Part shown: piece by piece, positions 42,716 through 51,773 of the stretch | How positions within the stretch are numbered: position 1 is the first letter of the stretch | How the letters are laid out: each line of letters opens with the position of its first letter | NCBI RefSeq assembly: GCF_927798095.1 | Contig: NZ_CAKMMF010000010.1 | Location: forward strand, 1-64,000 | DNA length: 64,000 bases | Reading direction: 5' to 3' | Source of the DNA: Paenibacillus plantiphilus | GTDB taxonomy: Bacteria; Bacillota; Bacilli; Paenibacillales; Paenibacillaceae | Program-made: the position numbers and the translations under genes | Notes under the pieces: model-generated | What the model was told of the DNA's origin: nothing | What the model saw: only the letters and a program-made list of their open reading frames with translations | Database searches by the model: none

Positions 42716-42899
42716 AGTACCGTTACAATAGTGAGGATAACGCATAAAAGCAAGCACTCATCGTAAAATCTAACGGATTTTTCAGAAATATGCGAGAATA
42801 TCACGAACAACAGGCAGGAATAAACCGCTCTGATCGGGTATAATATACTTAAACGGATTGTTTAAAAAGGTGTAAGTTCAAAGAATTGAGGAGATTTTT

Positions 42900-43490
42900 A
42901 TGGCTCAGCGGATAGCCACGGAATATGTCAAAGCTTCTCTGAAATTAACGGCTGAAGAGATGGCGGGATTTGTCCGGTTTTTTGAAGACCAGCATATTAG
43001 ACAGCAGGTGCGGGTGCTTGATAACGGCAATCACGAAATGTTTCTTGAGGACGATGCAGGACAGGAAGAAATCCGCTTAACGTTCGAGCGTCAGCAGGAT
43101 CGGTATGTGTGTGAATTATCTTGCCGATTGATGCATCCGAAGCTTACGAATGCGATGCGCAAGGCAGTATCGGCATTCCGCGGAGATGCAATCGTGAATC
43201 GCATTTATCCAACTTATACGATGATCTATCATTATGAGCAAGGCTCCGTGCGCAGAATCGTTGAGACTGCAGGTGGAGAGTCGCGAGTTATCTTTCAGTA
43301 CAAGAACACGATTGGCCAATTGGAGGCACAGTTCCGCTGCAATGAAGTGGAGCATGAGATTAATGCCATTCAGAATACGATTAATGAATTGCTTGATTTG
43401 CGCAATCAATGCAGTGATCGTGGCGAAATCGCCATTATCGACGAACGGCTGAAGGAGCAGACAAAACAGTTGTTCATCCTTGAAGCATAA
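42900..43490 (+). CDS. Conserved-looking hypothetical protein (196 aa)
   Basis: Not recognised. It is a soluble protein beginning MAQRIATEYVKASLKLTAEE. The middle shows alternating strands (YVCELSCRLMHPKLTNAM, then YPTYTMIYHYEQGSVRRIVE), and the long C-terminal part is helical with a likely coiled coil (EVEHEINAIQNTINELLDLR). GAGGAG lies eight bases before the ATG and TATAAT occurs at 42839. It sits between engB and speD where Bacillus has no gene. The Lys/Glu-rich start and helical end might suit a partner-binding protein, but no function is claimed. Confidence 0.8.
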   Translation: MAQRIATEYVKASLKLTAEEMAGFVRFFEDQHIRQQVRVLDNGNHEMFLEDDAGQEEIRLTFERQQDRYVCELSCRLMHPKLTNAMRKAVSAFRGDAIVNRIYPTYTMIYHYEQGSVRRIVETAGGESRVIFQYKNTIGQLEAQFRCNEVEHEINAIQNTINELLDLRNQCSDRGEIAIIDERLKEQTKQLFILEA

Positions 43491-43518
43491 TTCACTTACG
43501 CGCATAGAATAGTTGAGT

Positions 43519-43543
43519 AAAGCCGCTTGTATGGCGGCTTTTT
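43519..43543 (+). terminator. Terminator after the 196-aa protein gene
   Basis: AAAGCCGC-TTGTATG-GCGGCTTT followed by further T residues, 28 bp beyond the stop codon. Confidence 0.9.
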
Positions 43544-43608
43544 CTAATGCAGCCGCTGCATGTCTCCCATTATGGGGGTGACACTGGCAGAATTCTAAAA
43601 AATAACTG

Positions 43609-43637
43609 TTGCTTTTATTCGCGATAGATGTTATTTT
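43609..43637 (+). promoter_or_regulatory. Candidate promoter of speD
   Basis: TTGCTT and TATTTT at 17-bp spacing, giving a leader of about 140 nt ahead of the speD start. Confidence 0.4.
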
Positions 43638-43660
43638 TATTCTCGTTGAAATGAATAATA

Positions 43661-43733
43661 GGAACCAGGATTCACTCAGGACATGTAATGTTGCGAGAGA
43701 TTATTCCCTCGGGCAGTGAATGACGTAGGTCCT
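43661..43733 (+). promoter_or_regulatory. Structured leader upstream of speD
   Basis: Three nested pairings are visible: GGAACC/GGTCC (one bulge), ATTCACT/AGTGAAT (perfect, 43670-43676 with 43715-43721) and an inner CGAG/CTCG hairpin. It ends 50 nt before the speD ATG. Such a three-part fold could be a regulatory RNA sensing a polyamine or SAM-related ligand, but it matches no riboswitch class I know. Random folding is possible. Confidence 0.4.
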
Positions 43734-43783
43734 AGCGGATGAAATTTTTAAACATTTTATTCCTAGGAAGGGGGAACCGGAAG

Positions 43784-44188
43784 ATGGAATACTCAACTTT
43801 CGGAAGACACGTTGCTGTTGACACTTGGGGTGTAGATTTCGACCTGCTCAACAACGCGGAATTTTTGCAAGCCCATATGGTGGAGGCTGCAGAAGCATGC
43901 GGCGCTACTGTACTCTCTGTGCAAGCTAAGCAATTTGAGCCACAAGGAGCAACTGTGCTCGTAATGCTGTCGGAAAGTCATCTCTCGATTCATACGTATC
44001 CAGAAAGAGGCTTCGCTGCTCTTGACTGTTATACGTGTGGAGAAACAGTTGATCCGCAACTCGCGATTGACTACATGATATCTGTATTGAAACCAACGAC
44101 AACTCATGCAAAGAAGCTAGTTCGCGGTATGGGCGAGCTGCAAGTCGTCGAACCAGAAATGAAGCAGCCCGAGCTTGCTAAGAGCTAA
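43784..44188 (+). CDS. speD: S-adenosylmethionine decarboxylase proenzyme (bacterial short form)
   Basis: Makes decarboxylated SAM, the aminopropyl donor for spermidine. 134 aa. The proenzyme self-cleaves to create a pyruvoyl group. The cleavage region ESHLSIHTYPERGFAALD is present, with the Glu-Ser step and the processing His, followed by DCYTCG with the catalytic Cys. The ATG at 43784 is used because AAGGGGG lies upstream; an in-frame start at 43739 falls inside the leader region. A structured leader lies just ahead. No spermidine synthase gene is adjacent. Confidence 0.95.
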   Translation: MEYSTFGRHVAVDTWGVDFDLLNNAEFLQAHMVEAAEACGATVLSVQAKQFEPQGATVLVMLSESHLSIHTYPERGFAALDCYTCGETVDPQLAIDYMISVLKPTTTHAKKLVRGMGELQVVEPEMKQPELAKS

Positions 44189-44204
44189 ATAAATCTAACT
44201 TCAG

Positions 44205-44236
44205 AATGACTTGGAGAAATCCGGGTCATTTTTTTT
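44205..44236 (+). terminator. Terminator after speD
   Basis: AATGAC...GTCATT with inner TTGG/TCCG pairing, followed by eight T residues. Confidence 0.8.
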
Positions 44237-44340
44237 ATACATCTTTGTTTTCAAACAATTTTCATATTTGCAGGGGTACATGTTGTCGAACTGTGCTATA
44301 CTAAATGATGAAAAATGATCGTAGAGGCAGGTGAATGCGC

Positions 44341-45750
44341 ATGCACATTATCGTTGTTGGATTGAACTACAGAACGGCTCCAGTCGAGGTGAGGGAACGG
44401 TTTACGTTCGCTGATCGCGATTTGCCGGAAGCTCTCAGACAGCTTCAGCATACGAAGAGCATTATGGAATGTGTCATCGTAGCGACCTGCAATCGCACAG
44501 AGCTCTACGCGGTTGTTGATCGGCCTCATCTGTGCGGCCATTATATTCGCAACTTTATGGAACAATGGTTCAAGCTGCCAAGAGGGCAGTTTACGAACCA
44601 TCTATATATGTATGAGGATGAGAAGGCCATTGATCATCTGTTCCGCGTTACTTGCGGATTGGATTCCATGGTTATCGGCGAGACGCAAATTCTCGGACAA
44701 GTACGCAACGCATTTCTGCTTGCGCAGAATGAGAAAACGACGGGCACAATGTTTAATACCTTGTTCAAGCAAGCTGTTACGCTAGCGAAGCGGGCACATT
44801 CGGAAACCTCGATTGGCGAAGCGGCTGTTTCTGTGAGCTATGCGGCTGTAGAGCTCGGCAAGCGGATATTCGGTCATTTTGCCGGCAAGACGGTTATGAT
44901 CGTTGGTGCGGGCAAGATGAGCGAGCTTACTGCGAAGCATTTGTATTCCAATGGGGTTGAACGTGTCTTTGTCGTTAATCGTACGTATGATCGCGCTACC
45001 CAGCTTGCCGACAAGTTCAACGGGATACCGCTATCGATGAATGAGGCGCTGGGCAAGCTCAATGAAACCGATATTGTAATTAGCTCGACAGGCTCTGACG
45101 GCTACGTGCTGGTGAGGGAGCAGGTTGCTGCTGCCATGCAGCGGCGCAAATCCAGACCGCTCTTCATGATTGACATCGCGGTTCCTCGCGATCTAGATCC
45201 GGGAATCGCTTCGGTCGAGAATGTATTTTTATATGATATTGACGATCTGGAAGGGATTGTAGAGAGCAATCTGGAGCAGCGGCGTCAGGAGGCTGCCAAG
45301 ATCGAGACATTTATTACAGATGAGCTGGAGTCATTCCGCCAGTGGTACAAGACGCTTGGTGTCGTGCCGCTCATTCGCGCCTTGCAGGATAAGGCTGCTG
45401 CTATTCATGAAGAGACGATGGACAGCATGTACAAGAAGCTGCCCGATCTCGATGATCGGGAGCGGAAGATCATCCGCAAGCTGACCAAGAGTATCGTGAA
45501 TCAGATGATGCAGGATCCGATTTTGCGCATTAAAGAGCTGGCAGGCGAGAAGCATGGCGATGATGCGATGGATCTGTTTGTGAAATTATTTGCATTGGAA
45601 GAGACGCTTGCCGAAGCGAAGAAACAGCAGCGCCAATCAGAGCTGCTTGAGGCCAAATCAACGATTGTGCAGCAGGCCGAATCTGCACCGGCGTTCAGCA
45701 AGAGCTTGAATGCGAAGGGATTGCCATCCGTTGCTGGCGCAACGACATAG
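44341..45750 (+). CDS. hemA: Glutamyl-tRNA reductase
   Basis: First committed enzyme of the C5 route to tetrapyrroles: reduces glutamyl-tRNA to glutamate-1-semialdehyde with NADPH. 469 aa. The N-terminal catalytic domain has VGLNYRTAPVEVRE and the nucleophile Cys in VIVATCNRTELYAV. The NADPH domain has GKTVMIVGAGKMSELTAKH, and a helical dimerisation domain ends the protein. The ATG at 44341 is preferred over 44335, since AGGTG then lies seven bases upstream. It heads the hemA-hemX-...-hemB cluster. Heme-dependent control of HemA stability is known in other bacteria, but nothing in the sequence shows it here. Confidence 0.96.
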   Translation: MHIIVVGLNYRTAPVEVRERFTFADRDLPEALRQLQHTKSIMECVIVATCNRTELYAVVDRPHLCGHYIRNFMEQWFKLPRGQFTNHLYMYEDEKAIDHLFRVTCGLDSMVIGETQILGQVRNAFLLAQNEKTTGTMFNTLFKQAVTLAKRAHSETSIGEAAVSVSYAAVELGKRIFGHFAGKTVMIVGAGKMSELTAKHLYSNGVERVFVVNRTYDRATQLADKFNGIPLSMNEALGKLNETDIVISSTGSDGYVLVREQVAAAMQRRKSRPLFMIDIAVPRDLDPGIASVENVFLYDIDDLEGIVESNLEQRRQEAAKIETFITDELESFRQWYKTLGVVPLIRALQDKAAAIHEETMDSMYKKLPDLDDRERKIIRKLTKSIVNQMMQDPILRIKELAGEKHGDDAMDLFVKLFALEETLAEAKKQQRQSELLEAKSTIVQQAESAPAFSKSLNAKGLPSVAGATT

Positions 45751-45783
45751 ACAAGTATGGAGTGCCGCTAATACCGGCAAGCA

Positions 45784-45804
45784 GGCGGCGCTAGGCCGCC
45801 GTTT
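45784..45804 (+). terminator. Hairpin between hemA and hemX
   Basis: GGCGGCGCTAGGCCGCC followed by GTTT. The T-run is weak, so it may only reduce expression of the downstream genes. Confidence 0.4.
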
Positions 45805-45845
45805 CGCTATCATGAGATAGAAATGCATGGCTCGTGGAGGCGCTT

Positions 45846-46664
45846 ATGATTACGCAAAATTGGTTATATGATGCAATGCTTTATATGTATGCCCTGAGCC
45901 TCCTGTTTTACTTTTCCGATTTCGTAGATCGCAATCGGCAGGCAAAACGGATGGGAACAGGGCTCCTTATTTTCGTTTGGGTGCTGCAGACTGCTTTTCT
46001 CATACATCGGATTATTTCCCATATTAATCTGTCATTCATGTCCTTGTTTGAATATTTGTTATTCTTTTCGTGGCTGCTAATAACGATTTCGCTTGTTATC
46101 AGCCGATTTTTTCGTATTGAGTTTATTGTTTTTTTCGTCAATGTCGCGGGCTTTGCGGTTCTTACACTTAATTTATTTGGCATTCGGTCCGGCGTTTCGC
46201 TAGAGCCCTGGCAGGTTGCGCGAGAACTGCTGGTCGTTCACGTAAGTCTGATGATATGCGCCTATGCTGCTTTGACGATTGGAGCGATTTTCTCAGGCAT
46301 GTACTTATTTCTTCATGGCAGGCTGAAGAGCAGGCGATGGACGAAAACGGTACAAAGGCTGCCAAGTCTTGATGTCATCAATCGGTCGATGTATCGATTC
46401 GTGCTCATAGGCACTCCGCTGCTGACGATGTCGCTCGCAATAGCGGTCACTTCAATAATGGTAGAAGGCCGATATGGGCTGCTTCTTGATTTGAAGGTGA
46501 TTGTTTCGTTGATCGCGATGGTGTTCTATATTTGGAATATGCTTCACTACCGCTGGTTTGACAGTCCGAGCTGGAAGACGGCACGGTGGAATTTGTTCTG
46601 CTTTGCATTGCTGCTGTTCACCTTGGTTATCAATGAAGCATCTTCCTTTCATAGCTGGTCGTAA
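45846..46664 (+). CDS. hemX: HemX, CcsA/ResC-like integral membrane protein
   Basis: 272-aa protein with about eight membrane helices (LYDAMLYMYALSLLFYFSDF onwards). It belongs to the cytochrome c assembly (CcsA-related) family, but the Trp-rich WWD motif of true heme handlers is not seen. In Bacillus subtilis HemX lowers the amount of HemA, and it follows hemA as here. Conserved His residues in VVHVSLMICAYAAL and near NMLHYRWFD could be heme ligands. The ATG at 45846 is chosen with GGAGG five bases upstream. Confidence 0.9.
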   Translation: MITQNWLYDAMLYMYALSLLFYFSDFVDRNRQAKRMGTGLLIFVWVLQTAFLIHRIISHINLSFMSLFEYLLFFSWLLITISLVISRFFRIEFIVFFVNVAGFAVLTLNLFGIRSGVSLEPWQVARELLVVHVSLMICAYAALTIGAIFSGMYLFLHGRLKSRRWTKTVQRLPSLDVINRSMYRFVLIGTPLLTMSLAIAVTSIMVEGRYGLLLDLKVIVSLIAMVFYIWNMLHYRWFDSPSWKTARWNLFCFALLLFTLVINEASSFHSWS

Positions 46665-46785
46665 AGCTTAGCTGCAGACCGATTGATTGTTTTGTTAATA
46701 AGCGAATTATGTTCTAGCGTCTAGGGTAGCTTGGCTTGTTCAAGTTTGAACGATCATGATCTGTTCTTGGAAGGGGTCTTGACGG

Positions 46786-47442
46786 ATGGTAGCCTACTAT
46801 CCTGTTATGCTTGATCTTAACGGCAAACGCTGTGTCGTTGTCGGAGGCGGAGCGGTGGCCGAGAGGAAGGTGCGCGGCCTGCTTGCTGCAGGAGCGAACG
46901 AGCTGATTGTGGTGAGCCCGCAGGCAACGAGTGGGCTGGAGCAGTTGTCCGCAGAGGGGTCTATCTTGCTGAAGTGCAGGGAATACCTAGAAAGTGATCT
47001 CTTCGGGGCAGCGATTGTTTTTGCCGCTACTCCCATACGGAGCGTTAATGATGCAATCGCAACAGCCTGCAGGGCAGCGGCGATATGGGTAAATGTGGCC
47101 GATCTTGCCGAACAGGGCGATTTCGTTACGCCTGCAGCAGTCCGTCGCGGAGAGCTGCTAATTGCAATAACGACCGGAGGCGCGAGTCCTGCGCTCACGG
47201 CACGAATGAAACGAGAGCTGGAAGCGTTGTATGGCGAGGACTTTGCCGGTCGTCTGGCGCTCCTGAGGGAGCTTCGGGAGCGAATGCTTGCGAGAGAGCC
47301 GGATGAAGCGCGAAGGCATGCCATATTGAGGCTAGCCGCTGAGATTGTGGCAGTAGGCAATCCTGCGGAAGTGCGCGCAGACGAAAGTATTGAAGACTGG
47401 ATAGTAAAGCTGGGGCAGACGGTTGATGGGAGGCATACATAA
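46786..47442 (+). CDS. Precorrin-2 dehydrogenase (siroheme branch)
   Basis: 218-aa enzyme that oxidises precorrin-2 to sirohydrochlorin with NAD. The nucleotide-binding loop [18 protein letters not shown] is close to the N-terminus. The family signature with [22 protein letters not shown] and [18 protein letters not shown] follows. It resembles YlnF and the N-terminal half of CysG. It begins the block of four genes overlapping or nearly so, with hemC starting at its last base. Sirohydrochlorin ferrochelatase is not present nearby, so iron insertion must be encoded elsewhere or be done by this enzyme. Confidence 0.9.
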   Translation: MVAYYPVMLDLNGKRCVVVGGGAVAERKVRGLLAAGANELIVVSPQATSGLEQLSAEGSILLKCREYLESDLFGAAIVFAATPIRSVNDAIATACRAAAIWVNVADLAEQGDFVTPAAVRRGELLIAITTGGASPALTARMKRELEALYGEDFAGRLALLRELRERMLAREPDEARRHAILRLAAEIVAVGNPAEVRADESIEDWIVKLGQTVDGRHT

Positions 47443-48410
47443 TGGCATATATCAGGGATGGACGGCGAATCATTGTTGTAGGCACACGGCAAAGCGCGCT
47501 TGCGCTCACTCAAACAGGACAAGTCATTGATCAGTTGAAAGCACTCTGTGCCTCGCATAATCTCGACTATGAGTTTGAAATTCGCAAAATTGTAACGAAG
47601 GGCGACCGTATTCTTGATGTGACATTGTCAAAGGTTGGCGGCAAAGGGCTTTTCGTTAAGGAAATCGAACAGGCGCTCTTCGATGGCGAGATTGATCTGG
47701 CTGTTCATAGTATGAAGGATATGCCTTACGAGCTGCCGGAAGGATTAGTGAATGGCGCTATACCGAAACGGGTCGATCCTCGCGATTGCCTAATTAGCAG
47801 GGACGGCATGTCTCTGGAGCAGCTGCCTCAGGGGGCGAAGGTTGGCACAAGCAGCCTGCGGCGTGCATGTCAGCTGAAGCGGGCTCGGCCGGATCTGCAG
47901 ATTGAATCAATAAGAGGCAATATTGATTCGCGGATTCGCAAGCTGGAGACGGAAGGATTCCATGCCATTGTTTTGGCGGCAGCAGGTTTGCAGCGCATGG
48001 GCTGGGAAGAGAAAATTTCATCCTATTTGCAAGAGGATGTATCTGTACCGGCTGTTGGTCAAGGGGCGCTAGGGATCGAGTGCCGCGCGGAAGATACGCA
48101 GGTGCTGGAGCTGCTGGCATTGTTGAATGATAATGACAGTGCGCTAACCGTTCGTGCTGAACGCAGCTTCCTTGGGGCGCTGAACGGAGGCTGCCAAATT
48201 CCGATTGGGGCGCATGCTATCTTGCTCCAATCTAATGATGAGAAAGCTTCGAAGCAGCTGGAGCTTACGGGCATCGTAGGTTTGCCTGACGGTTCGATCT
48301 TGCTGAAAGAAACACTTCAAGGAAACAACCCGGAGGAGCTTGGCATTGCACTGGCAGATGCGCTCAAAGCACAAGGGGCAGAACGCATCTTAATTGAATT
48401 TGGGGGATGA
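47442..48410 (+). CDS. hemC: Porphobilinogen deaminase (hydroxymethylbilane synthase)
   Basis: Joins four porphobilinogen units into hydroxymethylbilane. 322 aa. [18 protein letters not shown] opens the fold. The active-site Asp lies in [17 protein letters not shown], and the dipyrromethane cofactor Cys in [13 protein letters not shown]. The ATG overlaps the final base of the upstream stop codon, so translation is coupled. The cobA/hemD fusion follows after 3 bp. Confidence 0.97.
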   Translation: MAYIRDGRRIIVVGTRQSALALTQTGQVIDQLKALCASHNLDYEFEIRKIVTKGDRILDVTLSKVGGKGLFVKEIEQALFDGEIDLAVHSMKDMPYELPEGLVNGAIPKRVDPRDCLISRDGMSLEQLPQGAKVGTSSLRRACQLKRARPDLQIESIRGNIDSRIRKLETEGFHAIVLAAAGLQRMGWEEKISSYLQEDVSVPAVGQGALGIECRAEDTQVLELLALLNDNDSALTVRAERSFLGALNGGCQIPIGAHAILLQSNDEKASKQLELTGIVGLPDGSILLKETLQGNNPEELGIALADALKAQGAERILIEFGG

Positions 48411-48413
48411 GCG

Positions 48414-49994
48414 ATGGAGAAGGGGAAAGGAAAAGTATATCTTGTCGGTGCTGGCCCCGGAGATCCAAGGCTGATTACAGTTCGAGGGCAGGAATGCATA
48501 CGAGCATGCGATGTAGTCGTTTATGATCGCTTAGCTAGTCCCAGACTGCTTAAATTTCTGAAGCCGGGAGCAGAAAAGGTTTATGTCGGCAAGCTTCCCG
48601 ATCGCCATACAATGAAACAGGAAGAGATTAATCAGCTTCTTGTTGATTTAGCGCTCCAAGGCAAGACCGTGACCAGACTTAAAGGCGGCGATCCGACCGT
48701 GTTCGGGCGTGTAGGCGAGGAAGCGGAGTTGCTGTACGACAATGGAATCGAATTCGAAATCGTGCCCGGTATTACATCGGCTATTGCAGTGCCTGCCTAT
48801 GCCGGCATACCTGTAACACATCGAGACTTGGCCTCTTCCTTATCGATTATTACTGGACACGAAAGCCCGGATAAGCTGGATAGAAGCATTCATTGGGATA
48901 AGGTTACCAATGCGACGGGAACACTAATATTTCTAATGGGCGTTGCCAAGATCGGTTATATTGCCGATCAGCTTATTCGTCACGGCAAGCCGCCAGAGAC
49001 GCCTGTTGCGCTTGTCCGCTGGGGAACGCGGGTAGAGCAGCGAACGATAATCGGCACGCTTCAAACGATAGAGGGCATAGTAGCGGAGGCGAATTTCAAG
49101 CCGCCTGCTGTTATTGTTGTCGGTGAGGTTGTCAGACAGCGGGAGAAGCTGAACTGGTATGAACGCAAGCCTCTTTTTGCCACGAGAGTTATGGTCACCA
49201 GAGCGAGAGCGCAGAGCAGCGATTTGTCGGATCGTATTGAGGAACTGGGCGGAGAGCCTTGCGAGTTTCCCGTTATTGAGACGAGAGAGCCTGCTAATCC
49301 AGCAGTGGTGGGAGCAATTGAGACGGCGCTGCGCAATGCGGACCGTTATGATTGGCTTATATTCACGAGCGTGAATGGCGTTGAATATTTCTTCGGTTAT
49401 CTTAAGAAGCTTGGCATTGATATTCGGGCCTTCCACAAGGCGCGAATTGCTGCGGTAGGTCCTAAGACGGCAGAAGCATTGGAGCGGAGAGGCCTGCTGA
49501 TCGACGTGCTGCCAGTTATATTCCAGGCCGAAGGGCTGCTTGACAGCTTGTCCGAAAGCATGAAGCCAGGGCAATGCGCGCTTCTGCCGCGCGGCGATCT
49601 GGCACGCGAGGTGCTGCCGCGCCAGCTGGAGGCTAGAGGATTGCAGGCTGTCGAGATTGATGTGTACGAAACGATTATCGCGGAAGATCAGGAAGAGGAA
49701 ACACTCAAGCTTCTTGTCGATGGCAAGGTAGACGTCATCACCTTCGCCAGCTCCTCTACAGTAACAAATTTGCTTGCTGTCATGAGACGAATGGGCATTG
49801 AGGAGCCTCAGCAAGTGCTGAATGGTATAGAGATTGCCTGTATTGGTCCATTGACCGCGAAGACGGCTGTGGAAGCAGGTCTTACGGTTACGATACAACC
49901 GGAGGATGCTACAATTGATGCGCTAATTGATGCGATTGCAACTGCAAGACTGACATCCAGAGGGATAACGGCAAAGGAGGCGCCAGAAGAATGA
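48414..49994 (+). CDS. hemD: CobA-HemD fusion: uroporphyrinogen III methyltransferase and synthase
   Basis: 526-aa two-domain enzyme. The N-terminal part (about 1-245) is a SAM-dependent uroporphyrinogen III methyltransferase with [18 protein letters not shown], the [16 protein letters not shown] motif and [20 protein letters not shown]. It makes precorrin-2. The C-terminal part (about 260-515) is uroporphyrinogen III synthase, with [11 protein letters not shown] and [16 protein letters not shown], which closes the ring. The fusion puts the branch point to siroheme or corrinoids next to ring formation. Bacillus subtilis has the two activities in separate genes. Its end overlaps hemB by 4 bp. 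Confidence 0.95.
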   Translation: MEKGKGKVYLVGAGPGDPRLITVRGQECIRACDVVVYDRLASPRLLKFLKPGAEKVYVGKLPDRHTMKQEEINQLLVDLALQGKTVTRLKGGDPTVFGRVGEEAELLYDNGIEFEIVPGITSAIAVPAYAGIPVTHRDLASSLSIITGHESPDKLDRSIHWDKVTNATGTLIFLMGVAKIGYIADQLIRHGKPPETPVALVRWGTRVEQRTIIGTLQTIEGIVAEANFKPPAVIVVGEVVRQREKLNWYERKPLFATRVMVTRARAQSSDLSDRIEELGGEPCEFPVIETREPANPAVVGAIETALRNADRYDWLIFTSVNGVEYFFGYLKKLGIDIRAFHKARIAAVGPKTAEALERRGLLIDVLPVIFQAEGLLDSLSESMKPGQCALLPRGDLAREVLPRQLEARGLQAVEIDVYETIIAEDQEEETLKLLVDGKVDVITFASSSTVTNLLAVMRRMGIEEPQQVLNGIEIACIGPLTAKTAVEAGLTVTIQPEDATIDALIDAIATARLTSRGITAKEAPEE

Positions 49995-50986
49995 GTTTTC
50001 CGATAACAAGACATCGCCGGCTGCGCAGAACGGCTGGGCTTCGCAATTTGGTGCGTGAAACCCAATTAACAGCTCATGATTTCATCTATCCTCTATTTGT
50101 GACACATGGAAGCGGTGTGAAGGATGAGATTCCTTCCATGCCTGGCGTTTATCATTTCTCTCTTGATCTCTTGCAGGCTGAGGTCGAAGCTGTCGTAGCT
50201 GCCGGTGTGCAGGCCGTACTTATCTTCGGCGTCCCTGATCGCAAGGATGCGTCAGGTTCATCGGCATTTGATGAGGAAGGGATTGTGCAGCAGGCTATTC
50301 GTGCTGTTAAAGCATGGGCGCCTCAGCTCGTTGTCGTGGCAGACACCTGCTTATGTCAATTTACCGATCACGGTCATTGCGGCCTCATTCATCACGATGC
50401 GCATTCAGGGGCAGCGGAGGTGGACAATGATCCTTCATTGCAGCTGCTGGTCCGTACTGCTGTATCGCAAGCTCAAGCTGGTGCGGATGTGATCGCGCCT
50501 TCCAACATGATGGATGGCTTCGTTGCCGCCATTCGCGATGGTTTGGATGAAGCGGGCTATGATATGATCCCGATTATGTCTTATTCCGTTAAATATGCAT
50601 CGGCCTTCTATGGCCCATTCCGGGATGCAGCCCATTCTACCCCGCAATTCGGTGACCGCAAAACCTATCAGATGGACCCGGCGAATTCCCGCGAGGCGCT
50701 TCGTGAGGCGGAATCGGATGTTGTGGAGGGTGCAGATATGCTGATGGTCAAGCCTGCGCTTGCGTATCTGGATGTGCTGCGCATGTTGAAGGAGCACTTT
50801 GATCTTCCCGTCGTTGCCTACAATGTAAGTGCTGAATATTCCATGGTAAAAGCTGCGGCGAGCAACGGTTGGATTGACGAGCGGGCTGTCGTGCTGGAGA
50901 CGCTGACTGGCATGAAGCGTGCAGGGGCCGATCTGATCATAACGTACCATGCTCTTGATGCTGCCAGGTGGCTGAGAGGCGAATAA
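49991..50986 (+). CDS. hemB: Delta-aminolevulinic acid dehydratase (porphobilinogen synthase)
   Basis: Condenses two aminolevulinate molecules into porphobilinogen. 331 aa. [18 protein letters not shown] opens the arm. The zinc-type cysteine cluster is seen in [14 protein letters not shown]. The Schiff-base lysines lie in [19 protein letters not shown] and [12 protein letters not shown]. The start overlaps the upstream stop (ATGA). A perfect 28-bp palindrome after the stop is shared with the convergent Crp/Fnr-type gene. Confidence 0.97.
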   Translation: MSFPITRHRRLRRTAGLRNLVRETQLTAHDFIYPLFVTHGSGVKDEIPSMPGVYHFSLDLLQAEVEAVVAAGVQAVLIFGVPDRKDASGSSAFDEEGIVQQAIRAVKAWAPQLVVVADTCLCQFTDHGHCGLIHHDAHSGAAEVDNDPSLQLLVRTAVSQAQAGADVIAPSNMMDGFVAAIRDGLDEAGYDMIPIMSYSVKYASAFYGPFRDAAHSTPQFGDRKTYQMDPANSREALREAESDVVEGADMLMVKPALAYLDVLRMLKEHFDLPVVAYNVSAEYSMVKAAASNGWIDERAVVLETLTGMKRAGADLIITYHALDAARWLRGE

Positions 50987-50993
50987 TAGAGGA

Positions 50994-51021
50994 ACGCCTT
51001 AACGGTTAACCGTTAAGGCGT
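50994..51021. terminator. Perfect palindrome between hemB and the Crp/Fnr gene
   Basis: ACGCCTTAACGGTT and its exact complement AACCGTTAAGGCGT form a 28-bp palindrome that covers the last codons of the minus-strand gene. It may act as a bidirectional transcription barrier; there is no T-run. A protein-binding site is the alternative. Confidence 0.5.
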
Positions 51022-51668
51022 GATAGATCGAGCGTGTATTCATTGGAACCGCTGGATAAGATAAGTCGATCCTCCAAATCTCGAAGCACTTGGGAGAGCG
51101 CTTGCTTAGGAACGCCAGCCATCTGGGCCAGCTCGTCATAGTTCAATGGAATTCGGATTGTAATTTTATTGCCGATTCGTGATCCATGACGGTTCGCCAG
51201 CAGGATAAGGTTCTTGAGCACTCTTGTTCTGGCATCCAGAAAGGTTAAGTCGTACACATGCTGGTTCGTGTCACGCAGACGCCGGCAAAGCTCCGTCATA
51301 ATGTGATGGGTAATGTCAAAATGGTGACGCAGCAGCTCCAGAAACGGCTTGGCAGTTACAGTTAGCACGGTTGAAGGTTCTACTGCTTGTGCGGATGCGG
51401 AGCGTGGCCGGCCATCAATAAGGGACAGCTCGCCGAAGCTTTCGCCTGCTCCTATAAGAGACAGCACCTTCTCTTCTCCCGAAGAGCCGCGTGTGAAGAT
51501 TTTGATAGATCCCTTGAGCAGAACATAGAAGGCAGCTCCCGGTTCATTCTCATGGAACAGCACAGAGCCAGTAGAGAAAATCTGCTTGTTCGCGATAGAC
51601 AGGATATGCTGCAGCTGCTCATCATTCAAGCTTTCAAACAGCTGCACCTTTTTTAACATTTCGATCAC
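51006..51668 (-). CDS. Crp/Fnr-family transcription regulator without N-terminal Fe-S cysteines
   Basis: 220 aa. The cyclic-nucleotide-binding-type domain (about 1-120) has the turn GESFGELSLIDGRPRSASA, close to the Gly-Glu-x-Ser/Arg-Ser core of CRP. A dimer helix with HHIMTELCRRLRDTNQH follows, and the winged helix at the end holds NYDELAQMAGVPKQALSQVLRDL. The four cysteines of oxygen-sensing FNR are absent. GTG (51668) is used as start, with GAGGCGG six bases upstream; an internal ATG three codons later is possible. It faces against the hem cluster, between hemB and hemL, and is divergent from hemL across a gap of about 105 bp. That position suggests it may control heme synthesis. Confidence 0.9.
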   Translation of the reverse strand: MIEMLKKVQLFESLNDEQLQHILSIANKQIFSTGSVLFHENEPGAAFYVLLKGSIKIFTRGSSGEEKVLSLIGAGESFGELSLIDGRPRSASAQAVEPSTVLTVTAKPFLELLRHHFDITHHIMTELCRRLRDTNQHVYDLTFLDARTRVLKNLILLANRHGSRIGNKITIRIPLNYDELAQMAGVPKQALSQVLRDLEDRLILSSGSNEYTLDLSRLNG

Positions 51669-51773
51669 TACAATCCGCCTCTTTCATATAGGTTTGTCCG
51701 TCTATACCAGTTGACTATTCTCATAGAAGTGTACCATAGGAGCATGACTAAATAACAGGTAGGAGTGTCGAAT

